From the NCBI GenBank assembly GCA_964372125.1, contig CAYJPL010000009.1, forward strand, positions 7,987-71,986: DNA of 64,000 nucleotides, in the 5' to 3' direction. Below the pieces are notes generated by a model. That model ran no database searches, was not told where the DNA came from, and saw only the letters and a list, made by a program, of their open reading frames with translations. Position numbers and translations under genes: made by a program. Positions 17,906-26,889 of this stretch are shown piece by piece. Numbering within the stretch: position 1 is the first letter of the stretch; each line of letters opens with the position of its first letter. The DNA comes from Tannockella sp964372125 (lineage in GTDB: Bacteria > Bacillota_I > Bacilli_A > Erysipelotrichales > Coprobacillaceae).

Positions 17906-20221
17906 ATGAAGAAAACTAGGGTGATGAGTATATTACTAGCAGTTATATTAGTTTGCTTTTCTACAACGAATCACTTTGAGGCAAGCACGCCAGCAACACA
18001 TGAAGTATCATCGGTTAGTGAAATAAATGATGCCATTGAAATGATTAATACTGACGGGGGAAAACATATTATTTCATTAAAGAGTGATATAACTATTAGT
18101 GATGAGCGTATAAGTGTATTAGAAAATGGAGAGATGACAGTTATTGGAAATGGCTATTCAATAGTCATGGATGGCGATAAATCACATTTTTTTGCGATAA
18201 CGGGCAGTTCTACGATACTAAATTTAGGTTCGAAAGATGATGCAAATAATACATTGTCATTATCACATATTAATACAACTAGCGGTTCGTCTTCAACAGC
18301 ACTGAGCGGAAATAACAATGCAACTATAAATATGTACGCTGGTGTAACAATTCAAGACTATGTTTCAAGTGGCTTTACGTTTGGTTCAGCAATTTCTATG
18401 GATTCATCAACGTTTAATATGTATGGTGGCATAATAACAAATTGTAAGTTAACTAATGATGGATATAGTGGTGCAGGAGTTTCAGGATTAAATGATTCAA
18501 CAATCAATATACAAGGGAATTCTCAAATCACAAATAATACATCTGCTGGTAGTGGTGCAGGAGTATTTTTGCTTAGGTCAAAAGCAACAATTAGTGAAAA
18601 TGTATTGATTGATGGTAATAGCTCTGGTTTGAATGGTGGGGGTATTTATGGTGATAGTTCAACGATTGAAATAAGTGATAATGTTGCTGTAACAAATAAT
18701 AAATCAAGTAGTGGTTATGGTGGCGGTGTATTTGTCTTTAACGGTTCTAATGCAACTATTAGTGATGGGGTGAATCTAGAAAGTAATTCATCTGCTTATG
18801 GTGGTGGTATTACATTATATAATGCAAATGCCACAATTGGTGATCGTGTTTCAATTATAAATAACAATGCAACAATAGGTGGTGGAATACTTGTGCTAAG
18901 TAGTACATTAGTGGCTGATGACACAATAAAAATTATTAACAACACTGCGAGTTCAACTGGAAATAATTTATTTTTCTACACGTTTGATCATACATTTACC
19001 CTAAATACAACAACAGAATATGATGAAAATCGTATGCAACTTATTGATATTCGATATAGAAGTTCAAGTGGTGCATTAGATTTTGACATTACTGGTGTTG
19101 CAAGTGATGTGATTACATCTAATGAACAAATTAATAAGTATTTTAGTTATGAAGTTCCTACACTGATGTTTGACATTGAATCCAATGCAAATCATCTAAT
19201 ACTTGTAGACTTTGTGGCAACAAAATTGCCAACCCCAACAGTGTCAATAGATTTTTATAATGAAACACTATCTGGCTTTAAACCAAATCAAAAATATACA
19301 ATAAATGGGAGTGAGTTTACTGCAAATGCTTCTGGAACGATTGAAATAAATACATCGTATTTTAATTCAAGTATTGAAATTATAGCAATAGGGAACATGA
19401 CAACTACACTAGATAGCGATACACAAACACTAAGTATTCCAAACAGACCAGCAATACCTACTTACATACAAAACAGCGATGGAACTATTTCAACAGAAAG
19501 TGGTGTACAATATAGTGTTGATGGTGGAAAAACATGGACTCTGGTTGATGAAAGTGTGATTACTGGATTAGTACATGGACAAAGTGTATTGTTACAAAAA
19601 GTAGCAACTGATTCTAGTTTTTCAAGTGACGTTGCATCTTTAACTGTTGAAATTGTGACAAAATTACCAACGCCAACAGTATCTATAGATTTCTATAGTG
19701 AGATATTAACTGGATTTATACCAAATCAAAAGTATATGATAAATGGTGAAGTGTTTTTTGCTAGCGATAGTGGAGAACTTAAAATAAATCCTAGATTATT
19801 TAATATTAATCTAACTATCATTGCAGTTGGAAATGGAATTAATATACTAGATAGTGATGTGCAAACATTATATATCCCTAGTAGACCTACAAATTCAGAT
19901 CATACAATAACAGATGATGGAAAAGTGTTTATTGAAGCAGGGAATCGCTATAGTCTAGATGATGGAAAAACATGGACATCAGTTGAAAATACAACCGTGT
20001 TACAGCTTAATGATGGACAAACAATCTTATTACAAAAAGAGGCAACAAACACTAACTTTATTGGAGAAATAGTCGAGGTGACTATTCAAATAGATGATAT
20101 ACTACCAGTAGATCCAAATTATCCTGTTACTGGTGATAATACTAATTTATGGTTTTTAGGATTAGCGATATTATCATTATCAGGGATAACTTCAAGAAAA
20201 GGTATTAAATACATAAAATAG
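17906..20221 (+). CDS. Large secreted surface protein with beta-helix region, twin repeats and sorting-like tail
   Basis: A 771-residue protein. An N-terminal signal peptide (hydrophobic residues 7-18, cleavage likely near HFEAS) precedes a right-handed beta-helix-like region (about 60-360) rich in short Gly/Asn/Ser repeats such as GGGIYGDSS, typical of adhesins and polymorphic cell-surface proteins. Two tandem units of about 146 residues begin with KLPTPTVSIDFY at residues 440 and 586. The C-terminus has YPVTGD (739-744), a hydrophobic stretch and a basic tail, resembling a sortase signal with tyrosine in place of the usual leucine. Probably wall-attached; ligand unknown. It stands alone between mreD and the rplU operon. 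Confidence 0.85.
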   Translation: MKKTRVMSILLAVILVCFSTTNHFEASTPATHEVSSVSEINDAIEMINTDGGKHIISLKSDITISDERISVLENGEMTVIGNGYSIVMDGDKSHFFAITGSSTILNLGSKDDANNTLSLSHINTTSGSSSTALSGNNNATINMYAGVTIQDYVSSGFTFGSAISMDSSTFNMYGGIITNCKLTNDGYSGAGVSGLNDSTINIQGNSQITNNTSAGSGAGVFLLRSKATISENVLIDGNSSGLNGGGIYGDSSTIEISDNVAVTNNKSSSGYGGGVFVFNGSNATISDGVNLESNSSAYGGGITLYNANATIGDRVSIINNNATIGGGILVLSSTLVADDTIKIINNTASSTGNNLFFYTFDHTFTLNTTTEYDENRMQLIDIRYRSSSGALDFDITGVASDVITSNEQINKYFSYEVPTLMFDIESNANHLILVDFVATKLPTPTVSIDFYNETLSGFKPNQKYTINGSEFTANASGTIEINTSYFNSSIEIIAIGNMTTTLDSDTQTLSIPNRPAIPTYIQNSDGTISTESGVQYSVDGGKTWTLVDESVITGLVHGQSVLLQKVATDSSFSSDVASLTVEIVTKLPTPTVSIDFYSEILTGFIPNQKYMINGEVFFASDSGELKINPRLFNINLTIIAVGNGINILDSDVQTLYIPSRPTNSDHTITDDGKVFIEAGNRYSLDDGKTWTSVENTTVLQLNDGQTILLQKEATNTNFIGEIVEVTIQIDDILPVDPNYPVTGDNTNLWFLGLAILSLSGITSRKGIKYIK
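19223..20098 (+). repeat. Tandem duplication inside the surface-protein gene
   Basis: Two in-frame units of about 438 bases each, 19223-19660 and 19661 to about 20098, both starting with KLPTPTVSIDFY. The proteins share also GFxPNQKYxING and DDGKTWT-like segments, but the copies have diverged in many positions, so the duplication is not recent. Confidence 0.85.
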
Positions 20222-20232
20222 TTAAAAAACAA

Positions 20233-20261
20233 TTGACTTTTACATGATATAGTAATATAAT
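20233..20261 (+). promoter_or_regulatory. Promoter of the rplU operon
   Basis: TTGACT (20233-20238), exactly 17 bases, TATAAT (20256-20261): near-consensus sigma-A promoter, suited to a ribosomal-protein operon. Confidence 0.85.
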
Positions 20262-20267
20262 TCTTAT

Positions 20268-20346
20268 GTTGTAGACCTNNNNNNNNNNGTAATAAAGCGT
20301 AAGCTGCCTTGGTTGGCGAGTCTTAGAATATTATAGGAGGTGCGAT
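20268..20346 (+). ncRNA. Ribosomal protein L21 leader RNA
   Basis: Between the promoter and rplU lies a structured leader with AAGCTGCCTTGGTTGGCGAGTC at its core (20299-20320 region, described by GCTGCC ... GGTTGGCGAG) and AGGAGGTGC as ribosome site, matching the L21 leader of Firmicutes, thought to bind L21 for feedback control. Ten N interrupt it, so the structure cannot be completed. Confidence 0.6.
20279..20288. other. Assembly gap of ten N in the L21 leader
   Basis: Ten consecutive undetermined bases. The real length of missing sequence is unknown. Confidence 0.95.
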
Positions 20347-20658
20347 ATGTACGCAATAATCGAAACAGGTGGAAAACAATTAAAGGTTGAAGCTGGAGAT
20401 GCTATCTTTGTAGAAAAATTAAATGTTGAAGCAGGAGAAAAAGTAGTATTTGATAAAGTATTACTAGTTGGTGACAACACTGTAACTATTGGTGCGCCAA
20501 TGGTTGAAGGTGCTACTGTTGAAGCTACTGTTGAAAAACAAGGTAAAGAGAAAAAAGTAACAATCTACAAATATAATGCAAAAAAACATTATCATAAAAA
20601 ACAAGGTCATAGACAACCTTATACAAAATTAGTAATTGACGCAATTAACGTTAAATAA
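20347..20658 (+). CDS. rplU: 50S ribosomal protein L21
   Basis: A 103-residue protein starting MYAIIETGGKQ, the L21 hallmark, with the conserved basic tail KKHYHKKQGHRQPYT that contacts 23S rRNA. Length is exactly typical. Its ribosome site is AGGAGG. It is the first gene of the rplU-prp-rpmA operon, and the leader RNA upstream is the likely site of autoregulation. Confidence 0.97.
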   Translation: MYAIIETGGKQLKVEAGDAIFVEKLNVEAGEKVVFDKVLLVGDNTVTIGAPMVEGATVEATVEKQGKEKKVTIYKYNAKKHYHKKQGHRQPYTKLVIDAINVK

Positions 20659-20663
20659 TTACA

Positions 20664-20984
20664 ATGATAAAAATTACAATCAATAGAAATGACAATCTAA
20701 TTTCTAAAGTAGAAATATCAGGGCATGCCAACAGTGATAAACATGGTCAAGACTTAGTTTGTGCCGGTGTATCTGCTGTAGCAGTTGGTGTATTAAATAC
20801 ACTTGTTCAATACGATTTTCTTAAAGAAGATATGGGTATTCTACAGATGAAAGAAGGATATATTAATATTGAAGTAAAAAAACATTCAAAAGAGATAACA
20901 ATGATACTAGAGACATTAGTTACTTCTCTTGAAACAATTACGGAAAGTAATAAAAAATATATACAAATCAAGACGGAGGTGTAA
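20664..20984 (+). CDS. prp: Ribosomal-processing cysteine protease Prp
   Basis: A 106-residue protein of the YsxB/Prp family. The catalytic dyad is visible as His in SGHANSDKHGQDLVCAG and Cys a few residues later in the same motif (about His21 and Cys33). In Firmicutes Prp removes the N-terminal extension of L27 before the protein joins the ribosome. It sits between rplU and rpmA with gaps of 5 and 3 bases. The substrate encoded next door does have the cleavable extension, so the pair is consistent. Confidence 0.93.
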   Translation: MIKITINRNDNLISKVEISGHANSDKHGQDLVCAGVSAVAVGVLNTLVQYDFLKEDMGILQMKEGYINIEVKKHSKEITMILETLVTSLETITESNKKYIQIKTEV

Positions 20985-20987
20985 CAT

Positions 20988-21275
20988 ATGATGTTCAAAT
21001 TAAATTTACAATTATTCGCTTCTAAAAAAGGTGTAGGTTCTACGAAAAATGGTCGTGATTCTAAGTCAAAAAGATTAGGAGCTAAATTATCAGATGGGCA
21101 ATTCTGCCAAGCTGGATCTATCATTTATAGACAAAGAGGAACTAAAATTCATCCAGGTACTAATGTATCTAAAGGTGGAGATGACACTTTATTTGCGACT
21201 GTTGATGGAATTGTGAAATTCGAAAGATTAGGAAGAGATCGTAAAAAAGTTTCAGTTTATCCAAAAGCTGCATAA
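20988..21275 (+). CDS. rpmA: 50S ribosomal protein L27 with Prp-cleavable extension
   Basis: A 95-residue precursor. It begins MMFKLNLQLFASKKGVGS; the LNLQLF/A sequence is the Prp recognition site, and cleavage after Phe would leave a mature chain starting with ASKKG, whose N-terminus reaches the peptidyl-transferase centre. Two adjacent ATG codons are possible starts; both are well placed behind GGAGGTG. Its terminator follows directly. Confidence 0.97.
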   Translation: MMFKLNLQLFASKKGVGSTKNGRDSKSKRLGAKLSDGQFCQAGSIIYRQRGTKIHPGTNVSKGGDDTLFATVDGIVKFERLGRDRKKVSVYPKAA

Positions 21276-21276
21276 T

Positions 21277-21302
21277 AAAATCCCTTCATTGGGATTTTTT
21301 TG
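21277..21302 (+). terminator. Terminator after rpmA
   Basis: Stem AAAATCCC / GGGATTTT with loop TTCATT and a T7 tail. Confidence 0.85.
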
Positions 21303-21328
21303 TTGAAATATAGAAACGAGGTGAAATT

Positions 21329-22612
21329 ATGAAGTTTATAGATAAAGCAAAAATTTATATCGAAGCTGGAAAAGGTGGGGATGGTGTAGTTGCATTCCGT
21401 AGAGAAGCCCATGTACCAAAAGGTGGACCAGCAGGTGGAGATGGTGGAAAAGGCGGAAGTATTATCTTTGAAGCAACAACTTCACTAACAACGTTATTAG
21501 ACTTACGTTATAACCGTGTATACAAAGCATTGGCTGGACAAAATGGTATGCCAAAGAGAATGGACGGTAGTGATGCAAAAGACCGTATAATTAAAGTACC
21601 AGTAGGAACATTAATTATTAATGAAGAAAATGGCAAAATACTAGCTGACTTAACAGAAGATAAACAACGTGCTACAATCGCTAAAGGTGGACGTGGTGGA
21701 CGAGGAAATGCTCGTTTTGCTACATCTAGAAATCCAGCACCAACAATTTGTGAACGTGGTGAACCAGGAGACAAGTATGATGTAACTTGTGAGTTAAAAT
21801 TACTTGCAGATGTTGGTTTAGTAGGTTTCCCATCAGTAGGAAAATCTACATTCTTATCTGTTGTTTCAAGAGCAAAACCAGAAATCGCAGATTATCACTT
21901 TACAACAATAGTGCCAAATCTTGGAGTAGTTCAAGCTAAAGATGGTCGTTCATTTGTAATGGCTGACTTACCGGGGTTAATTGAAGGCGCTAGTCAAGGT
22001 AAAGGGTTAGGACATCAATTCTTGCGTCATATTGAAAGATGTCGTGTTATCGTACATGTTATTGATATGGGAAGTGTTGATGGAAGAGATCCGTATGAAG
22101 ATTATGTAACAATTAATAAAGAATTAGAACAATATCAATACCGCTTATTAGAAAGACCACAAATCGTAGTTGCAAATAAGATGGATGAAGAATGTGCAGA
22201 GGAAAACTTAGCTGCGTTCAAGCAAAAAGTTGGACCAGATGTTAAGGTGTTCCCAATTAGTGCAATTATTCATGAAGGTGTTGATCAAGTATTATATTCA
22301 GTAGCTGATGAATTATTATCTGCAAAATCATTCGAACAAGTTGATGACAGCGAAAATACTGTTCTTTACACAATGGATGATATTGATGAAAGACCATTTG
22401 TTATTCATAATGAAGGAAATGGTATGTGGAACATTTCAGGAGCTAAGATTGAACGTTTAGTTGCAATGTCATCATTAATTAGTGATGATAGTATTAAGCG
22501 ACTTGCAATCAAAATGCGTAATATGGGTATCGATGATGCACTGCGTCAAGCAGGTGCGCAAGATGGCGATAGTGTACGTATTCTTGAGTTTGAATTCGAA
22601 TTCATGGATTAA
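21329..22612 (+). CDS. obgE: Obg GTPase
   Basis: A 427-residue GTPase linking ribosome assembly of the 50S subunit with stress and growth control. Three domains are seen: the glycine-rich Obg fold (KGGDGVVAFRRE, GGPAGGDGGKGGS and GGRGGRGNARF), the G domain with G1 GFPSVGKST (residues 166-174), DLPGLIEGAS and NKMDE, and the C-terminal OCT domain present in Firmicute Obg. Start ATG follows GAGGTG. Its position after rpmA is the standard order. Confidence 0.97.
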   Translation: MKFIDKAKIYIEAGKGGDGVVAFRREAHVPKGGPAGGDGGKGGSIIFEATTSLTTLLDLRYNRVYKALAGQNGMPKRMDGSDAKDRIIKVPVGTLIINEENGKILADLTEDKQRATIAKGGRGGRGNARFATSRNPAPTICERGEPGDKYDVTCELKLLADVGLVGFPSVGKSTFLSVVSRAKPEIADYHFTTIVPNLGVVQAKDGRSFVMADLPGLIEGASQGKGLGHQFLRHIERCRVIVHVIDMGSVDGRDPYEDYVTINKELEQYQYRLLERPQIVVANKMDEECAEENLAAFKQKVGPDVKVFPISAIIHEGVDQVLYSVADELLSAKSFEQVDDSENTVLYTMDDIDERPFVIHNEGNGMWNISGAKIERLVAMSSLISDDSIKRLAIKMRNMGIDDALRQAGAQDGDSVRILEFEFEFMD

Positions 22613-22781
22613 AATCATATATAATGAAACTGTATCTAATTTATTGATAAATTCAATAAATATAGGTATGGTTTTTTATTTATTACAATATTAAAAAATG
22701 ATATAATAGAAATGTTAAAACAAAAATGAAACTATATTATAAAAATATTGTTTATAATAGTATTATGGAATAGGAGCAAGT

Positions 22782-23348
22782 ATGTATAGTTATATAAAAG
22801 GAATAGTAGTTGAAATTGGTTTAAATCATATTATTGTTGATAATCAAGGAATTGGTTACCAAATTCATGTAAGTAATCCGTTTGCGTTTAAAGTAGATAG
22901 TGAGATGCTTATCTATGTATATCAACAAGTAAAAGAAGATGATCATATTTTATTTGGATTTGAAACTAAAGAAGAAAAAGATTTATTCTTAAAACTAATC
23001 TTAGTAAAAGGAATCGGGTGTAAAACTGCAATTGGAATGCTTGCAGTAGGTGATATAAATAATATCATCAATGCGATTGAAACAAAAAATGTTGCATACT
23101 TAAAAAAGATACCAGGAATTGGTCCAAAAGCAGCGCAACAAATCATATTAGATTTACAAGGTAAATTTGCAGGACAAATTAATATTAATGTACAAGTGCA
23201 TAATGTTGAATTAGATGAAGCTGGTGAAGTATTAGTTGCACTAGGATATCGAAAAATAGATATTGATAAAGTATTAGATAAATTAAAAGGTGAAACAAGT
23301 GATACAAATGGTTATGTTAAAAAAGCATTAAGTATGCTTGTTAAGTAG
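22782..23348 (+). CDS. ruvA: Holliday junction protein RuvA
   Basis: A 188-residue subunit that binds four-way junctions and loads the RuvB motor. N-terminal OB fold (MYSYIKGIVVEIG), two helix-hairpin-helix motifs (LVKGIGCKTAIGML and LKKIPGIGPKAAQQII), and a C-terminal RuvB-binding domain ending in KKALSMLVK. Slightly shorter than the roughly 200-residue average. The start follows TAGGAG. The 169-base gap upstream is AT-rich, with several TATAAT-like hexamers but no clear paired -35. It ends 8 bases before ruvB. Confidence 0.95.
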   Translation: MYSYIKGIVVEIGLNHIIVDNQGIGYQIHVSNPFAFKVDSEMLIYVYQQVKEDDHILFGFETKEEKDLFLKLILVKGIGCKTAIGMLAVGDINNIINAIETKNVAYLKKIPGIGPKAAQQIILDLQGKFAGQININVQVHNVELDEAGEVLVALGYRKIDIDKVLDKLKGETSDTNGYVKKALSMLVK

Positions 23349-23356
23349 GAGGAGCT

Positions 23357-24355
23357 ATGTCAAGAAATGAAATATTAGATGTTACAATTGAAGACGATGA
23401 AAGTTCACTTCGACCACAAAGTTTTAATGAATATATAGGCCAAACTGATTTAAAAGAAAATTTGAAAGTCTTTGTTGGAGCTGCAAAAATACGTGATGAA
23501 GCATTAGATCATGTGCTTTTATATGGTCCACCGGGGCTTGGAAAAACGACTATGTCGATGATTATCGCAAATGAGATGGGGTCAAATATAAAAATCACAA
23601 CCGGACCAAGTATTGAAAAAACTGGTGACTTAGTTGCAATTCTAACTGCATTAGAGCCAGGTGATGTCTTATTTATTGACGAAATACATCGTTTAAATAA
23701 AGTTATTGAGGAAATACTATATCCAGCAATGGAAGACTATTGTGTAGATATTGTTATTGGTAAGGAAGCGACTACACGTTCTGTACGTATCGACTTACCA
23801 CCATTTACCCTAGTAGGGGCAACGACTAGAGCTGGTGACTTATCTGCTCCGCTTCGAGATCGATTTGGGATCCTATCAAAATTAGAATACTATAAAGAAC
23901 CAGAATTAACTTCAATAATTGATCGTACAAGTAAAGTATATCAAGTAGAAATGGATGATGATGCAAAACGTGAGCTTGCGATTCGTTCACGTGGTACACC
24001 ACGTATCGCAAATCGTTTGTTTAGAAGAGTTAGAGATTTTGCACAGTTTTATGGTGATTCTAACATTTCAAAAGAACGTACGGTAGAAGCCTTAGAAAGA
24101 CTAAAAGTAGATTCGCTTGGTTTAGATGATGTGGATCATAAATATTTACTTGGTATTATTCAAAGATTTAAAGGTGGTCCAGTAGGTGTTGAAGCTATTG
24201 CAGCATCAATTGGAGAAGAACCACAAACATTAGAAGATGTTTATGAGCCATACTTGTTACAAACAGGACTAATTAAAAGAACTCCAAGAGGACGTATTGT
24301 AACATCACTTGCATATAAACATCTACAAATCGTAGAACCATTAAATGATAAGTAA
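23357..24355 (+). CDS. ruvB: Holliday junction helicase motor RuvB
   Basis: A 332-residue AAA+ ATPase that drives branch migration with RuvA. Walker A is GPPGLGKTT (residues 57-65), Walker B LFIDEIHR, sensor 1 GATTRAGDLSAPLRDRFG with the arginine finger, and a C-terminal winged helix (GLIKRTPRGRIVT). Strong ribosome site AGGAGG. It forms one operon with ruvA and ends at a clear terminator. No queA or tgt follows, unlike in Bacillus. Confidence 0.97.
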   Translation: MSRNEILDVTIEDDESSLRPQSFNEYIGQTDLKENLKVFVGAAKIRDEALDHVLLYGPPGLGKTTMSMIIANEMGSNIKITTGPSIEKTGDLVAILTALEPGDVLFIDEIHRLNKVIEEILYPAMEDYCVDIVIGKEATTRSVRIDLPPFTLVGATTRAGDLSAPLRDRFGILSKLEYYKEPELTSIIDRTSKVYQVEMDDDAKRELAIRSRGTPRIANRLFRRVRDFAQFYGDSNISKERTVEALERLKVDSLGLDDVDHKYLLGIIQRFKGGPVGVEAIAASIGEEPQTLEDVYEPYLLQTGLIKRTPRGRIVTSLAYKHLQIVEPLNDK

Positions 24356-24381
24356 AGGATAGAATATACTATCCTTTTTTT
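24354..24381 (+). terminator. Terminator after ruvB
   Basis: Stem AAAGGATAG / CTATCCTTT with loop AATATA and a T tail. Confidence 0.85.
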
Positions 24382-24392
24382 GAGGTGATTTT

Positions 24393-24845
24393 ATGAAAAA
24401 AACAGAGATTATACTAATACTTCTATTATTTTTTGTTGCATCAGTTTACCATTTTGTAACTCCAGAAACAATCAATGATGACTCAAATGTTGAAATAATA
24501 ATACATGTAGAAGGGAAGTATCAAGAAAAAATAGTGTTTAATAAGATACCATCGGTAGATGATGTTTTAAAGCATTATAAACTAGAAAATATATATAGCT
24601 ATAATACTAAAAAAATATTAGAACATAATCAAACATTCTATATCCCTATAGAAAAGCTTAATATTTCATTAAATAATGCAACAATCGAACAGTTAGATAC
24701 GTTACCGGGTGTTGGAATAGCGACTGCAACTAAAATTATCGAATATCGAAGTAACTATAAATTTGAGATATTCGAAGACTTACAAAATGTAGATGGTATA
24801 GGTTATAAGAAATACTTAGAATTAAGAAAGTACGTATGGCTATAA
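24393..24845 (+). CDS. comEA: ComEA, DNA receptor of natural transformation
   Basis: A 150-residue membrane-anchored protein. Residues 5-22 form the membrane anchor; a SLBB-like segment follows (about 34-95); the C-terminal helix-hairpin-helix DNA-binding domain reads NNATIEQLDTLPGVGIATATKIIEYR in part and ends with a second hairpin (VDGIGYKKYLELRKYV). It binds double-stranded DNA outside the membrane and hands it to ComEC, whose gene overlaps its end by 10 bases. Presence of the pair suggests that the organism may be, or once was, transformable. Confidence 0.93.
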   Translation: MKKTEIILILLLFFVASVYHFVTPETINDDSNVEIIIHVEGKYQEKIVFNKIPSVDDVLKHYKLENIYSYNTKKILEHNQTFYIPIEKLNISLNNATIEQLDTLPGVGIATATKIIEYRSNYKFEIFEDLQNVDGIGYKKYLELRKYVWL

Positions 24846-26836
24846 TACATAGTGCTTTTTTTTGTTTGCTAATGTACCTGGTTGCAGTTATAACAATACT
24901 AGAACACGCAATATTCATAATTATATATATTCCTTTAATATACTTTTTATACCACCGAATTAGTATTAAAGAAATAATTATACTATCAATGATTACAATA
25001 ATGCTTGTACTTACTAATAACTATCCAAAAATCGAAGATGACACAATCATTTCAGGTAAAGTAGTAGACATTGATGAAAAGAATATGACTGTTAAATATG
25101 AGGATGCACTTATTAAAGTGTATGGAGATGTATCATCTATTGGAGTAGGGGATAATGTTACATTAGAAATTGAATATTTTACTTTCACAAAACATGGAAA
25201 TGATAATCAATTTGATTATTCAAGATACTTACTATCTAAAGGAATAGCGACCACGGCATATATACAAGATATAAAATTAGTAGAGAATAAAAACAAGTTA
25301 TATGATTTGTTGTATCAACGAGTAGATGGAAATGATAAAGCGAGCAGCTATGCAAAAATGTTGCTTTTTGGAGTAAAAGATAGTCAGGTAGAAGAAATGT
25401 ATGATACGATGAGTGCACTATCAATAGTGCATCTCTTTGCATTATCTGGAATGCATTTGTTTTTTATGAAACGATGGATGCAGTCATTTTTAAAATTCAT
25501 TGTTTCGCCTAAGTATATAGAGCTTGTAACAATACTATGTATAAGTCTCTATTTTTGGATAATTCCATATTCCATTTCGCTTAGCCGTGCATATTGGATG
25601 ATGGTTGGTTTTTTCGTGTTTAAAAAGATAGTTAGTAAAATAACAATATTTTCAATAATAACAATAATATTTATATATTTAAATCCGTATATCATATATA
25701 ATTTATCATTCATATTCTCTTTTTTTATATATTTTCTAATACTATGCACTGATAATCATAAAAACACGTATTTAATACTATATCTAGCATCAATTCCAAT
25801 TATATTATCTATTAATTATCAACTACCTATATTAGGACTTGCATTAATGCTTATATGTTCACCACTCGTAGAATATTTATATCAGACAATTTTATGGTTT
25901 GTAGTTTTTGGTGATATTATTGTATGGTTGGTATCATTGTTGATATATGTACTAGAATCTATCCTTATATATAGTATGCAAATTAACTTAATTATCCCTT
26001 TTATGAAACCACCAATGCACTTTATAATACTATATTATATTTTGTTGTTTATTTGCATTTATCAATCACAAGTTGGTTTTTCGATAAAGAAAAGTATATA
26101 TATTCTTATATCTTTAAATGTTATATTATTTCTGTTAGGTCGATATCCTCCGTTTACTAGAGTTGTTCAAATAGATGTAGGGCAAGGCGATTGTTATTTA
26201 ATTCATCAAGCATTCAATAAGGGGAATATATTAATAGATACAGGTGGTTCTATTGATTATGATGTTGCAAGCACAGTTGTCCTACCGTATTTAAAAAGCG
26301 TAGGAATTACTACTTTAGATTATGTATTTATATCACACGACGATTTTGATCATAGTGGTGCATATGATTCTTTAAGTAATGGTATTACAATAAAAAATAC
26401 CATTACTACGAATGTTAAAAAAGAATACCATATTGGAGAGGTAGAAGTAACAATGCTTGATACTAATAAAATAAGTGATGATAAAAATGATTTATCATTA
26501 GTTATGCATGTAAAGGTCGATGATATAAAGTATTTATTTACTGGTGATATATCAACAAGTGTCGAAAAACAACTTGTAAATGCATACCCGGATTTAGATG
26601 TTGATATTTTAAAAGTAGGGCATCATGGGAGTAATACCTCAACAAGTGCATTCTTTTTACAAGCATACCAGCCTAAAGTCGCTTTGATAAGTTGTGGGCT
26701 AAACAATCCCTATAACCATCCTCACAAAGAAGTGATCGATCGTCTTATACACTATGATATAGACATCTACCGAAGTGATAGGGATGGCATGACATCTATT
26801 GTACATGTATTTGGTAAACCTTATATTTTTAGATAA
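24836..26836 (+). CDS. comEC: ComEC, DNA uptake channel
   Basis: A 666-residue polytopic protein that conducts single-stranded DNA through the membrane. An N-terminal membrane part with OB-like DUF4131 region is followed by the Competence domain (ALSGMHLFFMKRWM near residue 203, then many hydrophobic helices). The C-terminal metallo-beta-lactamase-like domain has SHDDFDHSGAY (His501, Asp503, Asp505, His506) and VGHHGSNTSTS. One usual histidine of HxHxDH is aspartate here, as in many ComEC proteins. Start overlaps comEA, implying translational coupling. Confidence 0.93.
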   Translation: MAIIHSAFFCLLMYLVAVITILEHAIFIIIYIPLIYFLYHRISIKEIIILSMITIMLVLTNNYPKIEDDTIISGKVVDIDEKNMTVKYEDALIKVYGDVSSIGVGDNVTLEIEYFTFTKHGNDNQFDYSRYLLSKGIATTAYIQDIKLVENKNKLYDLLYQRVDGNDKASSYAKMLLFGVKDSQVEEMYDTMSALSIVHLFALSGMHLFFMKRWMQSFLKFIVSPKYIELVTILCISLYFWIIPYSISLSRAYWMMVGFFVFKKIVSKITIFSIITIIFIYLNPYIIYNLSFIFSFFIYFLILCTDNHKNTYLILYLASIPIILSINYQLPILGLALMLICSPLVEYLYQTILWFVVFGDIIVWLVSLLIYVLESILIYSMQINLIIPFMKPPMHFIILYYILLFICIYQSQVGFSIKKSIYILISLNVILFLLGRYPPFTRVVQIDVGQGDCYLIHQAFNKGNILIDTGGSIDYDVASTVVLPYLKSVGITTLDYVFISHDDFDHSGAYDSLSNGITIKNTITTNVKKEYHIGEVEVTMLDTNKISDDKNDLSLVMHVKVDDIKYLFTGDISTSVEKQLVNAYPDLDVDILKVGHHGSNTSTSAFFLQAYQPKVALISCGLNNPYNHPHKEVIDRLIHYDIDIYRSDRDGMTSIVHVFGKPYIFR

Positions 26837-26889
26837 GATAAGCAATGACTTTATAATACAAATACGTTATAATAAAAAATGGTGATAAT

